Part shown: piece after piece, positions 27,701 through 36,099 of the stretch
Layout: every line of letters starts with the position of its first letter
Numbering within the stretch: the first letter of the stretch is position 1
Translations under genes and position numbers: made by a program
The notes under the pieces: generated by a model
The model's database searches: none
The model's input: only the letters and a program-made list of their open reading frames with translations
Told to the model about the DNA's origin: nothing
Source: REEB85 sp018971455
GTDB taxonomy: Bacteria; Pseudomonadota; Alphaproteobacteria; Acetobacterales; Acetobacteraceae
Reading direction: 5' to 3'
Assembly: GCA_028871195.1 (NCBI GenBank)
Contig: JAGWNT010000002.1
Location: 35,175 to 99,174, forward strand
Length of the DNA stretch: 64,000 nucleotides

Positions 27701-27956
27701 CTTCGCCCTGCCCCTGCGCGCGCCGCTGGATCCCGACCGGGCGCACCTGGTTTCCGTCCGCCGCGCCGCGGACGGCGCCGAGCTACGCGGCAGCCCGGTT
27801 CTGATCGATCGCGCGACGGATCGCGCCACCACCCGTGTCGAGGCGCTGCTGGATCAGCTCGCCGACACGCGCGAGAGCGAAGCCGCCGGCGTGGCCGCCA
27901 TTCTCATGCGCCAGATCGACCGCCTGCGCGGCCTGCGCGCACCGGACCACCACTGA
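24765..27956 (+). CDS. Subtilase-like (S8) protein with C-terminal Hint domain
   Basis: A 1063-residue modular protein. Residues about 95-515 resemble subtilases: KIGILSDSF with the presumed catalytic Asp105, AASNEGSN (oxyanion Asn224) and FFGTSAAAPDAA with Ser455. The expected HGT histidine motif is absent; DEGRAMAELVH at 141-151 stands in its place. Residues about 520-710 are Gly/Thr/Ala-rich, like a beta-helix passenger. From 718 a Hint module starts CYCPGTRIATPDGEVPVEKL and includes LLVSPEHALLL. A further C-terminal domain follows (VVIGGWAHDAGNPASPVLLE). No Sec signal peptide is visible, so secretion, if any, uses another route. Hint domains can self-cleave; whether this one does is unknown. 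Confidence 0.85.
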   Translation: MTAGSERHTGLRDNGSAFADLTPGSELSGPGAIPLDPSLDSNPLLLPVSPGSIPPAPAPRTGVQDATGPITSTVGTTGDTAMNAPTARSTYGVSGAGVKIGILSDSFTTTSGAATALATEEADGDLPSTVTVLSDYSGGADEGRAMAELVHQVAPGAQLYFATAFGSEAAFANNILALAAAGCKVIVDDVTYLSEPFFQDGGIIAAAVEKVISEGVSYFTAASNEGSNFYEAAVNPTSGKLPGGGTNLKLQNFGASAAAASGSSTLQQITVAAGVTIQISLQWTQPFASISGTGTAYGVTLYLYGSNGNQLTRSGASPGSDPVDTVSYTNSSGGSVAIDLAISYSGTVASGDVLKYIVYDGGTVANATINDSAAGIGSGSVIGHEVVAAANTVGAINSTNLSAAESFSSVGPGLTYYTATGTRLATPISSNKVNFLAPDGVTTSVTGFGTFFGTSAAAPDAAAVGALMQQANPNLTPAEISAYLEQTATSIAGSVTLTGAGLVNANAAVAAAYGIAWAQASGGVWSDAAGWAGGAVPTALNPVTLADDQGTLTAAYTVTVDIATAAAMTLSVGILGAVPATLDIATGAMLAIGGGVTIGGFGSVVVGGTLAIGGGLSGGTLTLQAGSVLDVTTSAAATLVGGLTTTLVLGGGGQTLIDFIGLAYNAADTVTFASGTDLLSLTNGGTVLSTLQLAAPTVPFVFTTGHDSSGHEVVTIACYCPGTRIATPDGEVPVEKLAIGDIVLTAAGRPRPVRWIGRRSYTAGQIAAQRGLLPIRIRAGAIAPRRPRRDLLVSPEHALLLDDEGARVLVPAGRLVNGVSIRRDPAGAGVAYIHVELDSHDAILAEGQAAETFLAQPLAHPMAAGSSRDTFANAAEYAALYPNATPGGEFCAPRVEGGAVLARIRARLDAQAGFAPGPLDGHVDRADHVVIGGWAHDAGNPASPVLLEILVDGEPGGTVLAEQPRADLVGLDRGGGFCGFALPLRAPLDPDRAHLVSVRRAADGAELRGSPVLIDRATDRATTRVEALLDQLADTRESEAAGVAAILMRQIDRLRGLRAPDHH

Positions 27957-27967
27957 CAGCGGCCACC

Positions 27968-27983
27968 GCCGGGCGAACCCGGC
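27968..27983. terminator. Short hairpin between convergent genes
   Basis: GCCGGG and CCCGGC pair around a CGAA tetraloop midway between the subtilase-Hint stop and the gyrB stop. No U-tract is present on either side, so it is only a weak candidate for a shared transcription end. Confidence 0.35.
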
Positions 27984-27995
27984 ACCAGCTGCGCC

Positions 27996-30458
27996 TCACA
28001 CGTCGAGATTGGCGACCTTCAGGGCGTTGCTGACGATGAAGTCGCGCCGCGGCTCGACCACATCGCCCATCAGCGTCGAGAACACCTGTCCGGCATCCTC
28101 CAGATCCGCGACGCGCACCTGCAACAGCGTGCGCACCGCCGGGTCGAGCGTGGTCTTCCAAAGCTGGTCGGGGTTCATCTCGCCCAGCCCTTTGAAGCGC
28201 TGGATGGTCAATCCGCGGCGGCCATGGGCGATGATCCGCTCGAATGCGCCGGCGGGGCCCGTCACGACCGTCTCCTGCGTGTCGAGCCTGAGCCGGGGCG
28301 GGGTGGCGAAGCGCGCCGCCAGCGCCTCCGCCCGTTCGTCGAGCCAGCGCGCCTCGGCACTGCGCAGCGCCGCGGCATCGAGCACATGGCGCTCGGCGAC
28401 GCCGCGCACCGTGCGCGCCAGGGTCAGCCCGCCCGCATCCGCCAGCACCACCCAGCCGCGCTCGGCCGGCAGCGAGACGGCATCGAGCCGCTGGGCGAGG
28501 GCCTGAGCCGCCGCCGTCGCGCGCGCCGCGTTCGGGCTCAGCGCGCCGGCAATCGCCGCCTGCTCCAGCAGCCCCACCGGCACGCCGGCGGCCAGCCGGT
28601 GCAGGCGGGCGCTCGCCTCGCGCAGCCAGGCCGCCTCGACCTCGAGATCCTCGCCCTGCAGCACGCGCCCATCGGCCATGGTCAGCCGCGCCTCGGACAG
28701 GACCTTGTCGAGCAGGAAGCGCTCGAGCGCCGCGTCATCCTTCAGGTAGCGCTCATCATTGCCGCGCTTGGCCCGGTAGAGCGGGGGCTGGGCGATGTAG
28801 AGATGCCCGTGCTCGATCAGCTCGGGCATCTGGCGGAAGAAGAAGGTCAGCAGCAGCGTGCGGATGTGCGAGCCATCCACGTCGGCATCGGTCATGATGA
28901 CGATGCGGTGGTAGCGCAGCTTGGCGATGTCGAAGCCGCCCTGCTCGGGCTCGCCGCGCCCGATGCCGGTGCCCATGGCGGTGATCAGCGTGCCGATCTC
29001 GGCCGACCCCAGCATGCGGTCGAAGCGCGCGCGCTCGACATTCAGGATCTTGCCTTTCAGCGGCAGGATCGCCTGGAACTTGCGGTCGCGTCCCTGCTTG
29101 GCCGAGCCGCCGGCGCTATCGCCCTCGACGAGGAACAATTCGCTCTTCGCCGGGTCGCGTTCCTGGCAGTCGGCAAGCTTGCCGGGCAGCGTCGAGACGT
29201 CGAGCACACCCTTGCGCCTCGTCAGCTCGCGCGCGCGCCGCGCCGCCTCGCGGGCCGCGGCCGCGTCCATCACCTTCTGGATGATGCCCTTGGCCTCTTT
29301 GGGATGGGTTTCGAACCAGTGCGAAATGATGTCCGCGGTGACCGCCTGGACCACCGGCTGCACCTCGGAGCTGACCAGCTTGTCCTTGGTCTGCGAGGAG
29401 AATTTCGGATCCGGCACCTTCACCGACAGCACCGCCGTCATGCCCTCGCGCATGTCGTCGCCGACCAGGGCGAGATTGTCCTTCTTGCCCATCCCCTCGG
29501 CGTATTTCGTCACCACCCGGGTCAGGGCCTGGCGGAAGCCGGCGAGATGCGCGCCGCCGTCGCGCTGCGGGATGTTATTGGTGAAGCACAGCATGGTCTC
29601 GTGGAAGCTGTCATTCCACGACAGCGCGAACTCGACGCGGATATCGGCCATGTTGACGCCCGGCGCACCCTCGCGCGCGGTCACGCTGATCGGTGGCGTG
29701 AACACCGGCGTCTTGGCGCGGTCCAGCCATTCGACGAAGGCGACGAGGCCGCCCTGGTAGCAGAACAGGCTCTCGAGCGGGGCTGCATGACGCTCGTCGC
29801 GCAGCACGATGGTCAGGCCGGAATTGAGGAAGGCGAGCTCGCGCAGTCGCCGCTCCAGCACCGCGAAGTCGAACTCCACCTTGGTGAACGTTCCGGTGCT
29901 CGGCTTGAAGGTGACCTCGGTGCCGGTCGGCCGGTCGCTCGGCCCCACCACCGCGAGCGGCGCATCGGCATCGCCGTGGCGGAAGCGGATGAAATGCTCG
30001 AGGCCGGCACGCCAGATGCGCACCTCCATCCACTCGGACAAGGCATTGACGACGGCCGCGCCGACGCCGTGCAGGCCGCCCGAGACCTTGTAGGAATTCT
30101 GATTGAACTTGCCGCCGGCATGCAGCCGCGTCAGCACCACTTCGGCGGCGGAAATGCCCTCCTCGGCATGGATGTCGGTCGGAATCCCGCGCCCGTCATC
30201 GCGCACCGTCACGCTGCCATCGCCGTTCAGCGTCAGCGAGACGTGGCTGGCGAACCCGGCCTGCGCCTCGTCCACCGCGTTGTCGATGATCTCGAAGGCC
30301 ATGTGGTGCAGGCCCGACCCGTCATCGGTGTCGCCGATATACATGCCGGGGCGCTTGCGCACGGCATCGAGCCCGCGCAGCACCGAAATCGATGCGGCGT
30401 CATAGGCCTCGCCGTCGGAGACGGAAGCGTCGGGAATGGGCGCGGCCGCGTCACTCAT
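27996..30458 (-). CDS. gyrB: DNA gyrase subunit B
   Basis: An 820-residue type IIA topoisomerase subunit that hydrolyses ATP to drive negative supercoiling with GyrA. The GHKL ATPase motifs are EIIDNAVDEA near 57, DDGRGIPT near 88 and GGLHGVGAAVVNALS near 127. The TOPRIM motifs are LVEGDSAGGSAKQGRDR near 440 and IMTDADVDGSHIRTLLL near 520, and the C-terminus has RFKGLGEMNPDQLW. An upstream TTG adds six codons; the ATG at 30458 is used. It lies downstream of recF on the same strand, in the common order dnaA-dnaN-recF-gyrB. Confidence 0.97.
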   Translation of the reverse strand: MSDAAAPIPDASVSDGEAYDAASISVLRGLDAVRKRPGMYIGDTDDGSGLHHMAFEIIDNAVDEAQAGFASHVSLTLNGDGSVTVRDDGRGIPTDIHAEEGISAAEVVLTRLHAGGKFNQNSYKVSGGLHGVGAAVVNALSEWMEVRIWRAGLEHFIRFRHGDADAPLAVVGPSDRPTGTEVTFKPSTGTFTKVEFDFAVLERRLRELAFLNSGLTIVLRDERHAAPLESLFCYQGGLVAFVEWLDRAKTPVFTPPISVTAREGAPGVNMADIRVEFALSWNDSFHETMLCFTNNIPQRDGGAHLAGFRQALTRVVTKYAEGMGKKDNLALVGDDMREGMTAVLSVKVPDPKFSSQTKDKLVSSEVQPVVQAVTADIISHWFETHPKEAKGIIQKVMDAAAAREAARRARELTRRKGVLDVSTLPGKLADCQERDPAKSELFLVEGDSAGGSAKQGRDRKFQAILPLKGKILNVERARFDRMLGSAEIGTLITAMGTGIGRGEPEQGGFDIAKLRYHRIVIMTDADVDGSHIRTLLLTFFFRQMPELIEHGHLYIAQPPLYRAKRGNDERYLKDDAALERFLLDKVLSEARLTMADGRVLQGEDLEVEAAWLREASARLHRLAAGVPVGLLEQAAIAGALSPNAARATAAAQALAQRLDAVSLPAERGWVVLADAGGLTLARTVRGVAERHVLDAAALRSAEARWLDERAEALAARFATPPRLRLDTQETVVTGPAGAFERIIAHGRRGLTIQRFKGLGEMNPDQLWKTTLDPAVRTLLQVRVADLEDAGQVFSTLMGDVVEPRRDFIVSNALKVANLDV

Positions 30459-30549
30459 GCCGGCAGGGTTCTCCAATGGTCCAATGGATCTGGGGGAGGG
30501 GGCAGAATCAAAAAATTATAGACCATTCATGCCGATATGGCCACCATCC

Positions 30550-31707
30550 TCAATCCGCGGAGGGCCAGCTCGGGTCCGGCGCGAGCCCTCCGCCGCCGGC
30601 CACCACGCCATGCGCCCGCCCCCAGAGCGGCGCGAACACCGCCGCGTCCGTGGCGGTCATGAAGACCTGGGCCGGCAGGGCGAGCAAGGCGTCGAACAAC
30701 GCCGCCCGGCGCTGCTCGTCCAGATGCACCAGCGGCTCATCGAGCAGCAGCAGCGGCGCGAAGCCGCGCGCCTCGGCGAGCAGGGCCGCATGGCCGAGCA
30801 CCACGCCGATCAGCAGCGCCTTCTGCTGGCCGGTGCTGGCCAGGGCGGCGGCCAATCCGCTGCCCGCATCCTCGAGGGTCATGTCGGCGCGATGGGCGCC
30901 CAGCGCCGCGCCGCCGGCGGCGGCATCGCGCGCGCGGTCGGCGGCGAGGCCGGCACGCAGCCAATCCTCCACCGCCAGCGCCGGGCTCTGCGCCAGCCGC
31001 TCGGCAACCGGACAGATCAGGCGCATGCGCGCCGCCGGGAACGCCCCCGCAGCGCCACCCTCCAGGGCCCGGTTGAGCCGCGCCACCAGCGCCAGCCGCG
31101 CGGCCGCCGCGGCGACGGATTGCCGCGCCACGCTCTCCTCCACGCCGGCCAGCCAGGCGGCGTCCTGGCGGCCTCCGGCGAGCAGGCGCCGGCGTTCGGC
31201 CAGCGCCGCCTCGTAGCCGGCCACGGCGCGGGCATGGGACGGTTCCAGCGCATAGGTCAGCCGGTCGAGAAAGCGGCGCCGTCCGGACGCCCCCTCCTGG
31301 AACAGGCGGTCCATCTGCGGCGTCAGCCACACCGCGGCCACCCGTGCCGCGATCTCCGCCTGGCTGCGCGGGGCGGCGCCATCGAGGCGGAAAACCCGCC
31401 GTTCCGCGGTACCATCCGGCGGCGTTCCGGTGCCGATATCGACGGGGCCGCCCGGCGTCTCGAAGCGCCCGGCCACCGCCCAGGCCGCTGCGCCATGCCG
31501 GCGCAGCTCGCCGATGCGCGCGCCGCGCAGCCCGCGCCCGGGCACCAGCAGGGAAATCGCCTCGAGCAGATTGGTCTTGCCGCTGCCATTGGCGCCGGAG
31601 ACGCCGACGATGCCGGCCGGCGGGTGCCAGCTCAGCATCGGGTACGAGCGGAACTCGCTGAGGGTCAGTCGGACAAGGCGCAGCGCCGCGGGCGCCGCCT
31701 CAGACAC
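30550..31707 (-). CDS. recF: DNA replication/repair protein RecF
   Basis: A 385-residue SMC-like ATPase that helps load RecA at single-strand gaps. Walker A SGANGSGKTNLLEAISLL is near residue 38, the signature-like LASTGQQKALLIGVVLGHAA near 290, and Walker B PLLLLDEPLVHLDEQRR near 320. The start is GTG at 31707, inside the end of dnaN (8-bp overlap), giving the expected RLVRLTLSEFRSYP first strand. Length is in the family range. Confidence 0.95.
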   Translation of the reverse strand: MSEAAPAALRLVRLTLSEFRSYPMLSWHPPAGIVGVSGANGSGKTNLLEAISLLVPGRGLRGARIGELRRHGAAAWAVAGRFETPGGPVDIGTGTPPDGTAERRVFRLDGAAPRSQAEIAARVAAVWLTPQMDRLFQEGASGRRRFLDRLTYALEPSHARAVAGYEAALAERRRLLAGGRQDAAWLAGVEESVARQSVAAAAARLALVARLNRALEGGAAGAFPAARMRLICPVAERLAQSPALAVEDWLRAGLAADRARDAAAGGAALGAHRADMTLEDAGSGLAAALASTGQQKALLIGVVLGHAALLAEARGFAPLLLLDEPLVHLDEQRRAALFDALLALPAQVFMTATDAAVFAPLWGRAHGVVAGGGGLAPDPSWPSAD

Positions 31708-32827
31708 GCATCGGCATCAGCACGTAGAGCCCGCTCGGATCGGCGGCATCCTGCACCACGGTCGGCGCCGCGCCGTCGGAGAAGCGGAACTCCACCTGGT
31801 CGCCGATCTGGTCGGTGATGTCGTTGAGGTAGCGCGCCTGGAAGCCGATCTCGAGCGGCCCGGCCTCATAGGTCACCCGGTCGCCGTCGAGCTCCTCGCT
31901 GGCGGAACCCTGCTCGGCGCTGTTGGCCGACAGCACCAGCAGGTCGCGAGCCAGCGACAGCTTCACCGGGCGCGAGCGCTCCGAGGAGATCGCCGAGACG
32001 CGCGCCACCGCGTCGGCGAAATCCTTCTTGCCGACGCGCAGCACCTTGTCGTTGTCGCGCGGAATGACGCGCTCATATTCGGGGAAGGTGCCGTCGATCA
32101 GCTTGCTGGTCAGCAGAATGGTGCCGACGCGGAACTGGATGCGGGTATCGGACAGCGCGATCTCGATGTCGCCGCTGACATCGTCCAGCAGCTTGCGCAG
32201 CTCGCCGATCGTCTTGCGCGGAATGATCACCCCCGGCATGGACGCCGCTCCCGCCGGCGCCGGCTCGACCTCGACGCGCGCCAGCCGGTGCCCGTCCGTG
32301 GCGACCGCGCGCAACACCTTGGCCCCGTCGCTCTCGGCGACATGGACGTAGATGCCGTTGAGGTAGTAGCGCGTCTCCTCGGTGCTGATGGCAAAGCGCG
32401 TGCGATCGATCAGCCCGCGCAGATGCTGCGCGGAAAGGCTGAATTTGGTCGGCAGCGTGCCGGCCGTCATCGAGGGGAAATCCTCGGTCGGCAGCACCAC
32501 CAGGCTGGTCGCATAGCGGCCCGAACGCAACGCCAGCTGGGCATCCCCGCCCGGATGATCGAGTTCGACCTCCGCACCCTCGGGCAGCTTGCGCACGATC
32601 TCGAACAGCGTCGCCGCCGGCGCGGTGCAGGCGCCGTTGCGGCTGCTGGTGGCAGCGAGTTCCTCGACCACGGCGATTTCCATGTCGGTCGCCGTCAGCG
32701 TCAGCTTGCCGTCGCGCACGGCGATCATGACGTTGGCCAGGATGGGGATGGTGTTGCGCTTCTCCACCACGCTCTGGACATGCGCCAGAGCCCTCAGCAG
32801 CGTCGCGCGGTCGGCCTTGAACTTCAT
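31700..32827 (-). CDS. dnaN: DNA polymerase III subunit beta (sliding clamp)
   Basis: A 375-residue processivity clamp. It starts MKFKADRATLLRALAHVQSV and has ATDMEIAVVE near 45, the segment PTEDFPSM near 115 and the C-terminal YVLMPMRV that lines the partner-binding pocket. Three domains of about 120 residues fit the family length. The gene is 135 bp after dnaA and overlaps recF by 8 bp. Confidence 0.97.
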   Translation of the reverse strand: MKFKADRATLLRALAHVQSVVEKRNTIPILANVMIAVRDGKLTLTATDMEIAVVEELAATSSRNGACTAPAATLFEIVRKLPEGAEVELDHPGGDAQLALRSGRYATSLVVLPTEDFPSMTAGTLPTKFSLSAQHLRGLIDRTRFAISTEETRYYLNGIYVHVAESDGAKVLRAVATDGHRLARVEVEPAPAGAASMPGVIIPRKTIGELRKLLDDVSGDIEIALSDTRIQFRVGTILLTSKLIDGTFPEYERVIPRDNDKVLRVGKKDFADAVARVSAISSERSRPVKLSLARDLLVLSANSAEQGSASEELDGDRVTYEAGPLEIGFQARYLNDITDQIGDQVEFRFSDGAAPTVVQDAADPSGLYVLMPMRV

Positions 32828-32962
32828 TTCGTCATCCTCTGGGCGTCATCCTGGGGATCGGCGCTCATGCGAGCCGGCCGGCCGGCCCACCCCGCGAATC
32901 GAGCGGGACAGTGTAGCAACCCGCGTTGCACGCGGAAAGCGGCGCAGGCCGCGCCGCCGGCC

Positions 32963-34558
32963 TCAGGACTCCAGCATCCGCCGCAGCAGTTCGACATCCT
33001 CGGCGAAGGCGGCGTCGCGGGCGATCAGCTCGCCCACCCGGCTGACGGCGTGCATCACGGTGGTGTGGTCGCGATTGCCGAATTTGCGGCCGATCTCCGG
33101 CAGCGAGCGGCTGGTCAGCTGCTTGGCCAGATACATCGCCACCTGGCGGGGCCGCGCCACCGCGCGCGCGCGCCGCGCCGAGGCCATGTCGGTCAAGCGC
33201 AGATTCCAGTGCTCGGCGACGCGGCGCTGGATTTCCTCGATGGTGACGCGCCGGTCATGCGCCTTGAGGATGTCGTGCAGCACTTCCTGGGTGGTGTCGA
33301 GCGTGATGGCGCGGCCGAACAGGTTGGCGTGCGCGATGAGCCGGTTCAGCGCCCCCTCCAGCTCACGCACGTTCGAGGTGATCTTGTGCGCCAGGAACTC
33401 CGCCACCTTCGCCGGCACCTGCACGCCGGTGCGCACCGCCTTGGCCTCCAGAATCGATAGCCGCAGCTCGAAGGTCGTGGCATGCAGATCGGCCACCATG
33501 CCGCAGCCAAGGCGCGTGCGCACCCGCTCCTCCAGCCCGGAAAGATCGGAGGGCGATTTGTCGGCCGACACCACGATCTGTTTGCCGGAATCGACCAGCG
33601 CATTGAAGGTATGGAAGAATTCCTCCTGCGTCGCATCCTTGCCGATGAGGAATTGCAGGTCATCCACCATCAGCACATCGACGCGGCGAACCTGCTCCTT
33701 GAAAGCCATGGTGGATTTGCGGCTCAGCGCGGTGACGAAACGGTGCATGAACGTCTCGGCCGACATGTAGGCCACGCTCACCGGGCCACCCGGCCGCGCC
33801 GGCGCGCTGAGCTCCCAGGCGATGGCATGCATCAGGTGGGTCTTGCCGAGCCCGACGCCGCCATAGAGAAACAGCGGGTTGAAGCCCTGGCTGGCCGGCG
33901 CGCTGGCGACCCGCCTGGCGCAGGCATAGGCGAACTCGTTGGGCTTGCCGACCACGAAACTGTCGAAGTTGAAGCGCGGATCGAGCAGCAGCGGCTCGGC
34001 GCCATCCTCGCGCGCGCCGCTGGTCCGCGCACTCGCCGGCGCCAGCGGCTCGGCCAGCCCCTCGCCCACGCTCGCGCCGCCGCCAGTTCCATGGCCCGCG
34101 CTTGGAGGCCCCGCGCCTGGGAGGCCCGCATTCACATGCGCCGCACGCGCATGTCCCGGCGCGGCTTCATCCGCCGCCGGCGCCCGCGCCGCGCCGGAGC
34201 GGGGCCCGCCGACGCGGATCGCCACGCGGCGCACGACGCTGTTCTCCGCCTGCCACAGCGCGCTCAGCCGATCGCCATAGTGGTTGCGCACCCAGTCGCG
34301 CAGGAAGCGGCTCGGCAGCAGCACGGTGAGCTCGTCGCCGTCGAGCCCGGCCAGGGTCATCTGGCGCAGCCAGTTGCGGTATTCGACCTCGCCGACATCG
34401 CCCTGCAGCCGCCCGCGCACCCGCGCCCACTGCGCCGCAAGCTGGCCCGCCATCGCCGCGAGGTCGGCCGGGGCATCCGCACGTTTGCAGAGCGCGCCAT
34501 CCCGCCCATTGCTGGACAGCGCGACCTCCCCATTGCCGTCGATGTCGTTGGATTGCAC
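32963..34558 (-). CDS. dnaA: Chromosomal replication initiator protein DnaA
   Basis: A 531-residue initiator that binds DnaA boxes and melts the origin. Domain I starts around residue 40 (WARVRGRLQGDVGEVEYRNW), followed by a long Ala/Gly/Pro-rich domain II linker. The AAA+ domain III begins LLDPRFNFDSFVVGKPNEFA, with Walker A YGGVGLGKTHLMHA near 240 and Walker B VLMVDDLQFL near 300. Domain IV has KFGNRDHTTVMHAVSRV near 500, the DNA-reading motif. The start used is GTG at 34558 after a GGGGGT stretch; a later Met exists near residue 36. The N-terminal extension is longer than in many homologues. Confidence 0.96.
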   Translation of the reverse strand: MQSNDIDGNGEVALSSNGRDGALCKRADAPADLAAMAGQLAAQWARVRGRLQGDVGEVEYRNWLRQMTLAGLDGDELTVLLPSRFLRDWVRNHYGDRLSALWQAENSVVRRVAIRVGGPRSGAARAPAADEAAPGHARAAHVNAGLPGAGPPSAGHGTGGGASVGEGLAEPLAPASARTSGAREDGAEPLLLDPRFNFDSFVVGKPNEFAYACARRVASAPASQGFNPLFLYGGVGLGKTHLMHAIAWELSAPARPGGPVSVAYMSAETFMHRFVTALSRKSTMAFKEQVRRVDVLMVDDLQFLIGKDATQEEFFHTFNALVDSGKQIVVSADKSPSDLSGLEERVRTRLGCGMVADLHATTFELRLSILEAKAVRTGVQVPAKVAEFLAHKITSNVRELEGALNRLIAHANLFGRAITLDTTQEVLHDILKAHDRRVTIEEIQRRVAEHWNLRLTDMASARRARAVARPRQVAMYLAKQLTSRSLPEIGRKFGNRDHTTVMHAVSRVGELIARDAAFAEDVELLRRMLES

Positions 34559-34839
34559 CCGCTACCCCCGCCCACGCCCGCCTCGCGCGGCACGTATCCA
34601 GGCCGCGCCCGCGCGCCAGCCCGCACACATCACCCCACCCGAAGGACCATGCGGCAAGTGGCCGCCCAGCACCCATCGCTCGAGAAATGATTAAGCGTAT
34701 TTCATCGTGGAGGCAATCGAAAAACCTGCCTATCAATAAAACATGACGGGCGGAAAGTAATTCGCGGCCATTTCGATAGTATTACTCAAGACAGATATGT
34801 GACCACAAAAGAAGCGGCCCGTATGTGTCTGACAAATCA
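34559..34839. other. AT-richer upstream region of dnaA
   Basis: About 280 bp without a gene between dnaA and the rpsT terminator. The part from 34680 to 34840 is much richer in A and T than the surroundings and must hold the dnaA promoter: on the minus strand TTGCCT, 16 bases, then TTAATC is a weak candidate. I looked for DnaA boxes (TTWTNCACA) on both strands and saw none of good match, so an origin here is not supported by sequence alone. Confidence 0.45.
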
Positions 34840-34862
34840 CCCCCGCGGCTCGGCCGCGGGGG
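34840..34862 (-). terminator. rpsT terminator hairpin
   Basis: CCCCCGCGG and CCGCGGGGG form a perfect 9-bp GC stem with a 5-base loop, 16 bp beyond the rpsT stop on the minus strand. It is followed by TGATTTGT, a weak U-tract. It separates rpsT from dnaA. Confidence 0.65.
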
Positions 34863-34878
34863 GGTCACGCCACCGCGC

Positions 34879-35148
34879 CTACTTCGCGGCGAGCGCCTTC
34901 ACCCGCGCCGAAAGCCGGGACAGCTTGCGCGCCACGGTGTTCAGATGCGCCACGCCCTTGATGACAGCGCGCTGCATCTCCGGCTGCGCCACGCGCAGCG
35001 CTTCGGCCGCCGCCGCCTTGTCCCCGCCGGCGATCGCCGCCTCGACCTTCTTGACGAAGCTGCGCATGCGCGACTTGCGCGCCTGGTTGCGCTCGGTGCG
35101 GCGGGCGGTCTGGCGGATGCGCTTGCGCGCCGAGGCGGTGTTGGCCAT
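34879..35148 (-). CDS. rpsT: 30S ribosomal protein S20
   Basis: An 89-residue basic ribosomal protein. The N-terminus MANTASARKRIRQTARRTER and the helical pattern NQARKSRMRSFVKKVEAAI are diagnostic for S20, which binds 16S rRNA early in 30S assembly. A GTG two codons upstream is possible, but the ATG at 35148 gives the universal MANT start. A good promoter lies 64 bp upstream and a hairpin terminator follows, so it is a single-gene transcript. Confidence 0.97.
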   Translation of the reverse strand: MANTASARKRIRQTARRTERNQARKSRMRSFVKKVEAAIAGGDKAAAAEALRVAQPEMQRAVIKGVAHLNTVARKLSRLSARVKALAAK

Positions 35149-35211
35149 GGTCACTCTTCACAAACAGGAATGGACACCGACGCACGTCGCGCCGGCATGA
35201 CAAGATCGCGG

Positions 35212-35240
35212 GTTCTAGGCAGCCACCACCCCCGAGTCAA
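35212..35240 (-). promoter_or_regulatory. Sigma-70-like rpsT promoter
   Basis: On the minus strand TTGACT (35240-35235) and TAGAAC (35217-35212) are spaced by 17 bp, close to the housekeeping consensus. It lies 63 bp upstream of the rpsT start, as expected for a strongly expressed ribosomal gene. Confidence 0.65.
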
Positions 35241-35286
35241 GAAACCTCCGCGAGGAAGCCCCCTTCCGCCACGGGCGGGGCCCGCC

Positions 35287-36066
35287 TCACCCGCGCTGGA
35301 AGCTCGCCTTGCGCTTCTCCGCGAAGGCCGCCATGCCCTCGCGCTGGTCGGCGGTGCCGAACAGCGAGAGAAAAAGCTGCCGCTCGGCGCGCACGCCCTC
35401 GGCCAGCGTGGTCTCGAAAGCGCGGTTGACCGCCACCTTGGCCATCCGGGTGGCGACCGGCGACAGCTCGGCGATGCGTCCCGCGACCTTCAGCGCCTCG
35501 CCCACCAGCTCGGCGGCCGGCACCACGCGGCTGACCAGATTGGCCCGCTCCGCCTCGGCGGCATCCATCATCCGCCCGGTCAGCACCATGTCCATCGCCT
35601 TGGCCTTGCCCACCGCCCGGGTCAGCCGCTGCGTGCCGCCGGCGCCGGGGATGACGCCGAGATTGATCTCCGGCTGGCCGAATTTGGCGCTGTCGGCGGC
35701 AAGGATGAAGTCGCACATCATCGCCAGCTCGCAACCCCCGCCGAGGGCGAAGCCCGCCACCGCGGCGACCACCGGCTTCCGGACGGTCAGGATGGTCTCC
35801 CACGAGCGCGCGATGAAATCGTCGAGGAACACCGCCGGATAGCCGCGATCCTTCATCTCCTTGATGTCCGCTCCGGCGGCAAACGCCTTCTCCGAGCCGG
35901 TCAGCACGATGGCGCCGATCGCCGGATCGGCGTCAAACGCCAGCAATTGCGTGCCGAGCTCGCCCATCAGCTGGTCGCACAACGCGTTCAGTGCCGCCGG
36001 GCGGTTGAGCCGGATCAGCCCGACCCGCCCATGCGTCTCGACCAGGATCATCTCGAAAGCGCTCAT
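35287..36066 (-). CDS. Enoyl-CoA hydratase
   Basis: A 259-residue crotonase-family enzyme that adds water to trans-2-enoyl-CoA. It has the oxyanion segment AFAAGADIKEM near 61, AGFALGGGCELAMMCDFI near 104 with one catalytic Glu, and FGQPEINLGVIPGAGGTQRL near 129 with the second Glu and the GAGG turn. The tail EGMAAFAEKRKASFQRG is typical of short-chain hydratases. It is placed between rpsT and mutM and could serve fatty acid or aromatic-acid beta-oxidation. Confidence 0.93.
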   Translation of the reverse strand: MSAFEMILVETHGRVGLIRLNRPAALNALCDQLMGELGTQLLAFDADPAIGAIVLTGSEKAFAAGADIKEMKDRGYPAVFLDDFIARSWETILTVRKPVVAAVAGFALGGGCELAMMCDFILAADSAKFGQPEINLGVIPGAGGTQRLTRAVGKAKAMDMVLTGRMMDAAEAERANLVSRVVPAAELVGEALKVAGRIAELSPVATRMAKVAVNRAFETTLAEGVRAERQLFLSLFGTADQREGMAAFAEKRKASFQRG

Positions 36067-36099
36067 CGCCGTGCCCTCAATGGTTGGCCGGCGTTCTAG

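Noticed and set aside
26049..27746. 565-codon minus-strand frame opposite the subtilase-Hint gene
   Set aside because: Shadow of a repetitive GC-rich coding region; no start context or motif.
28224..30521. 765-codon plus-strand frame opposite gyrB
   Set aside because: Composition is low-complexity Arg/Gly/His-rich without any family motif, and gyrB on the other strand is unambiguous.
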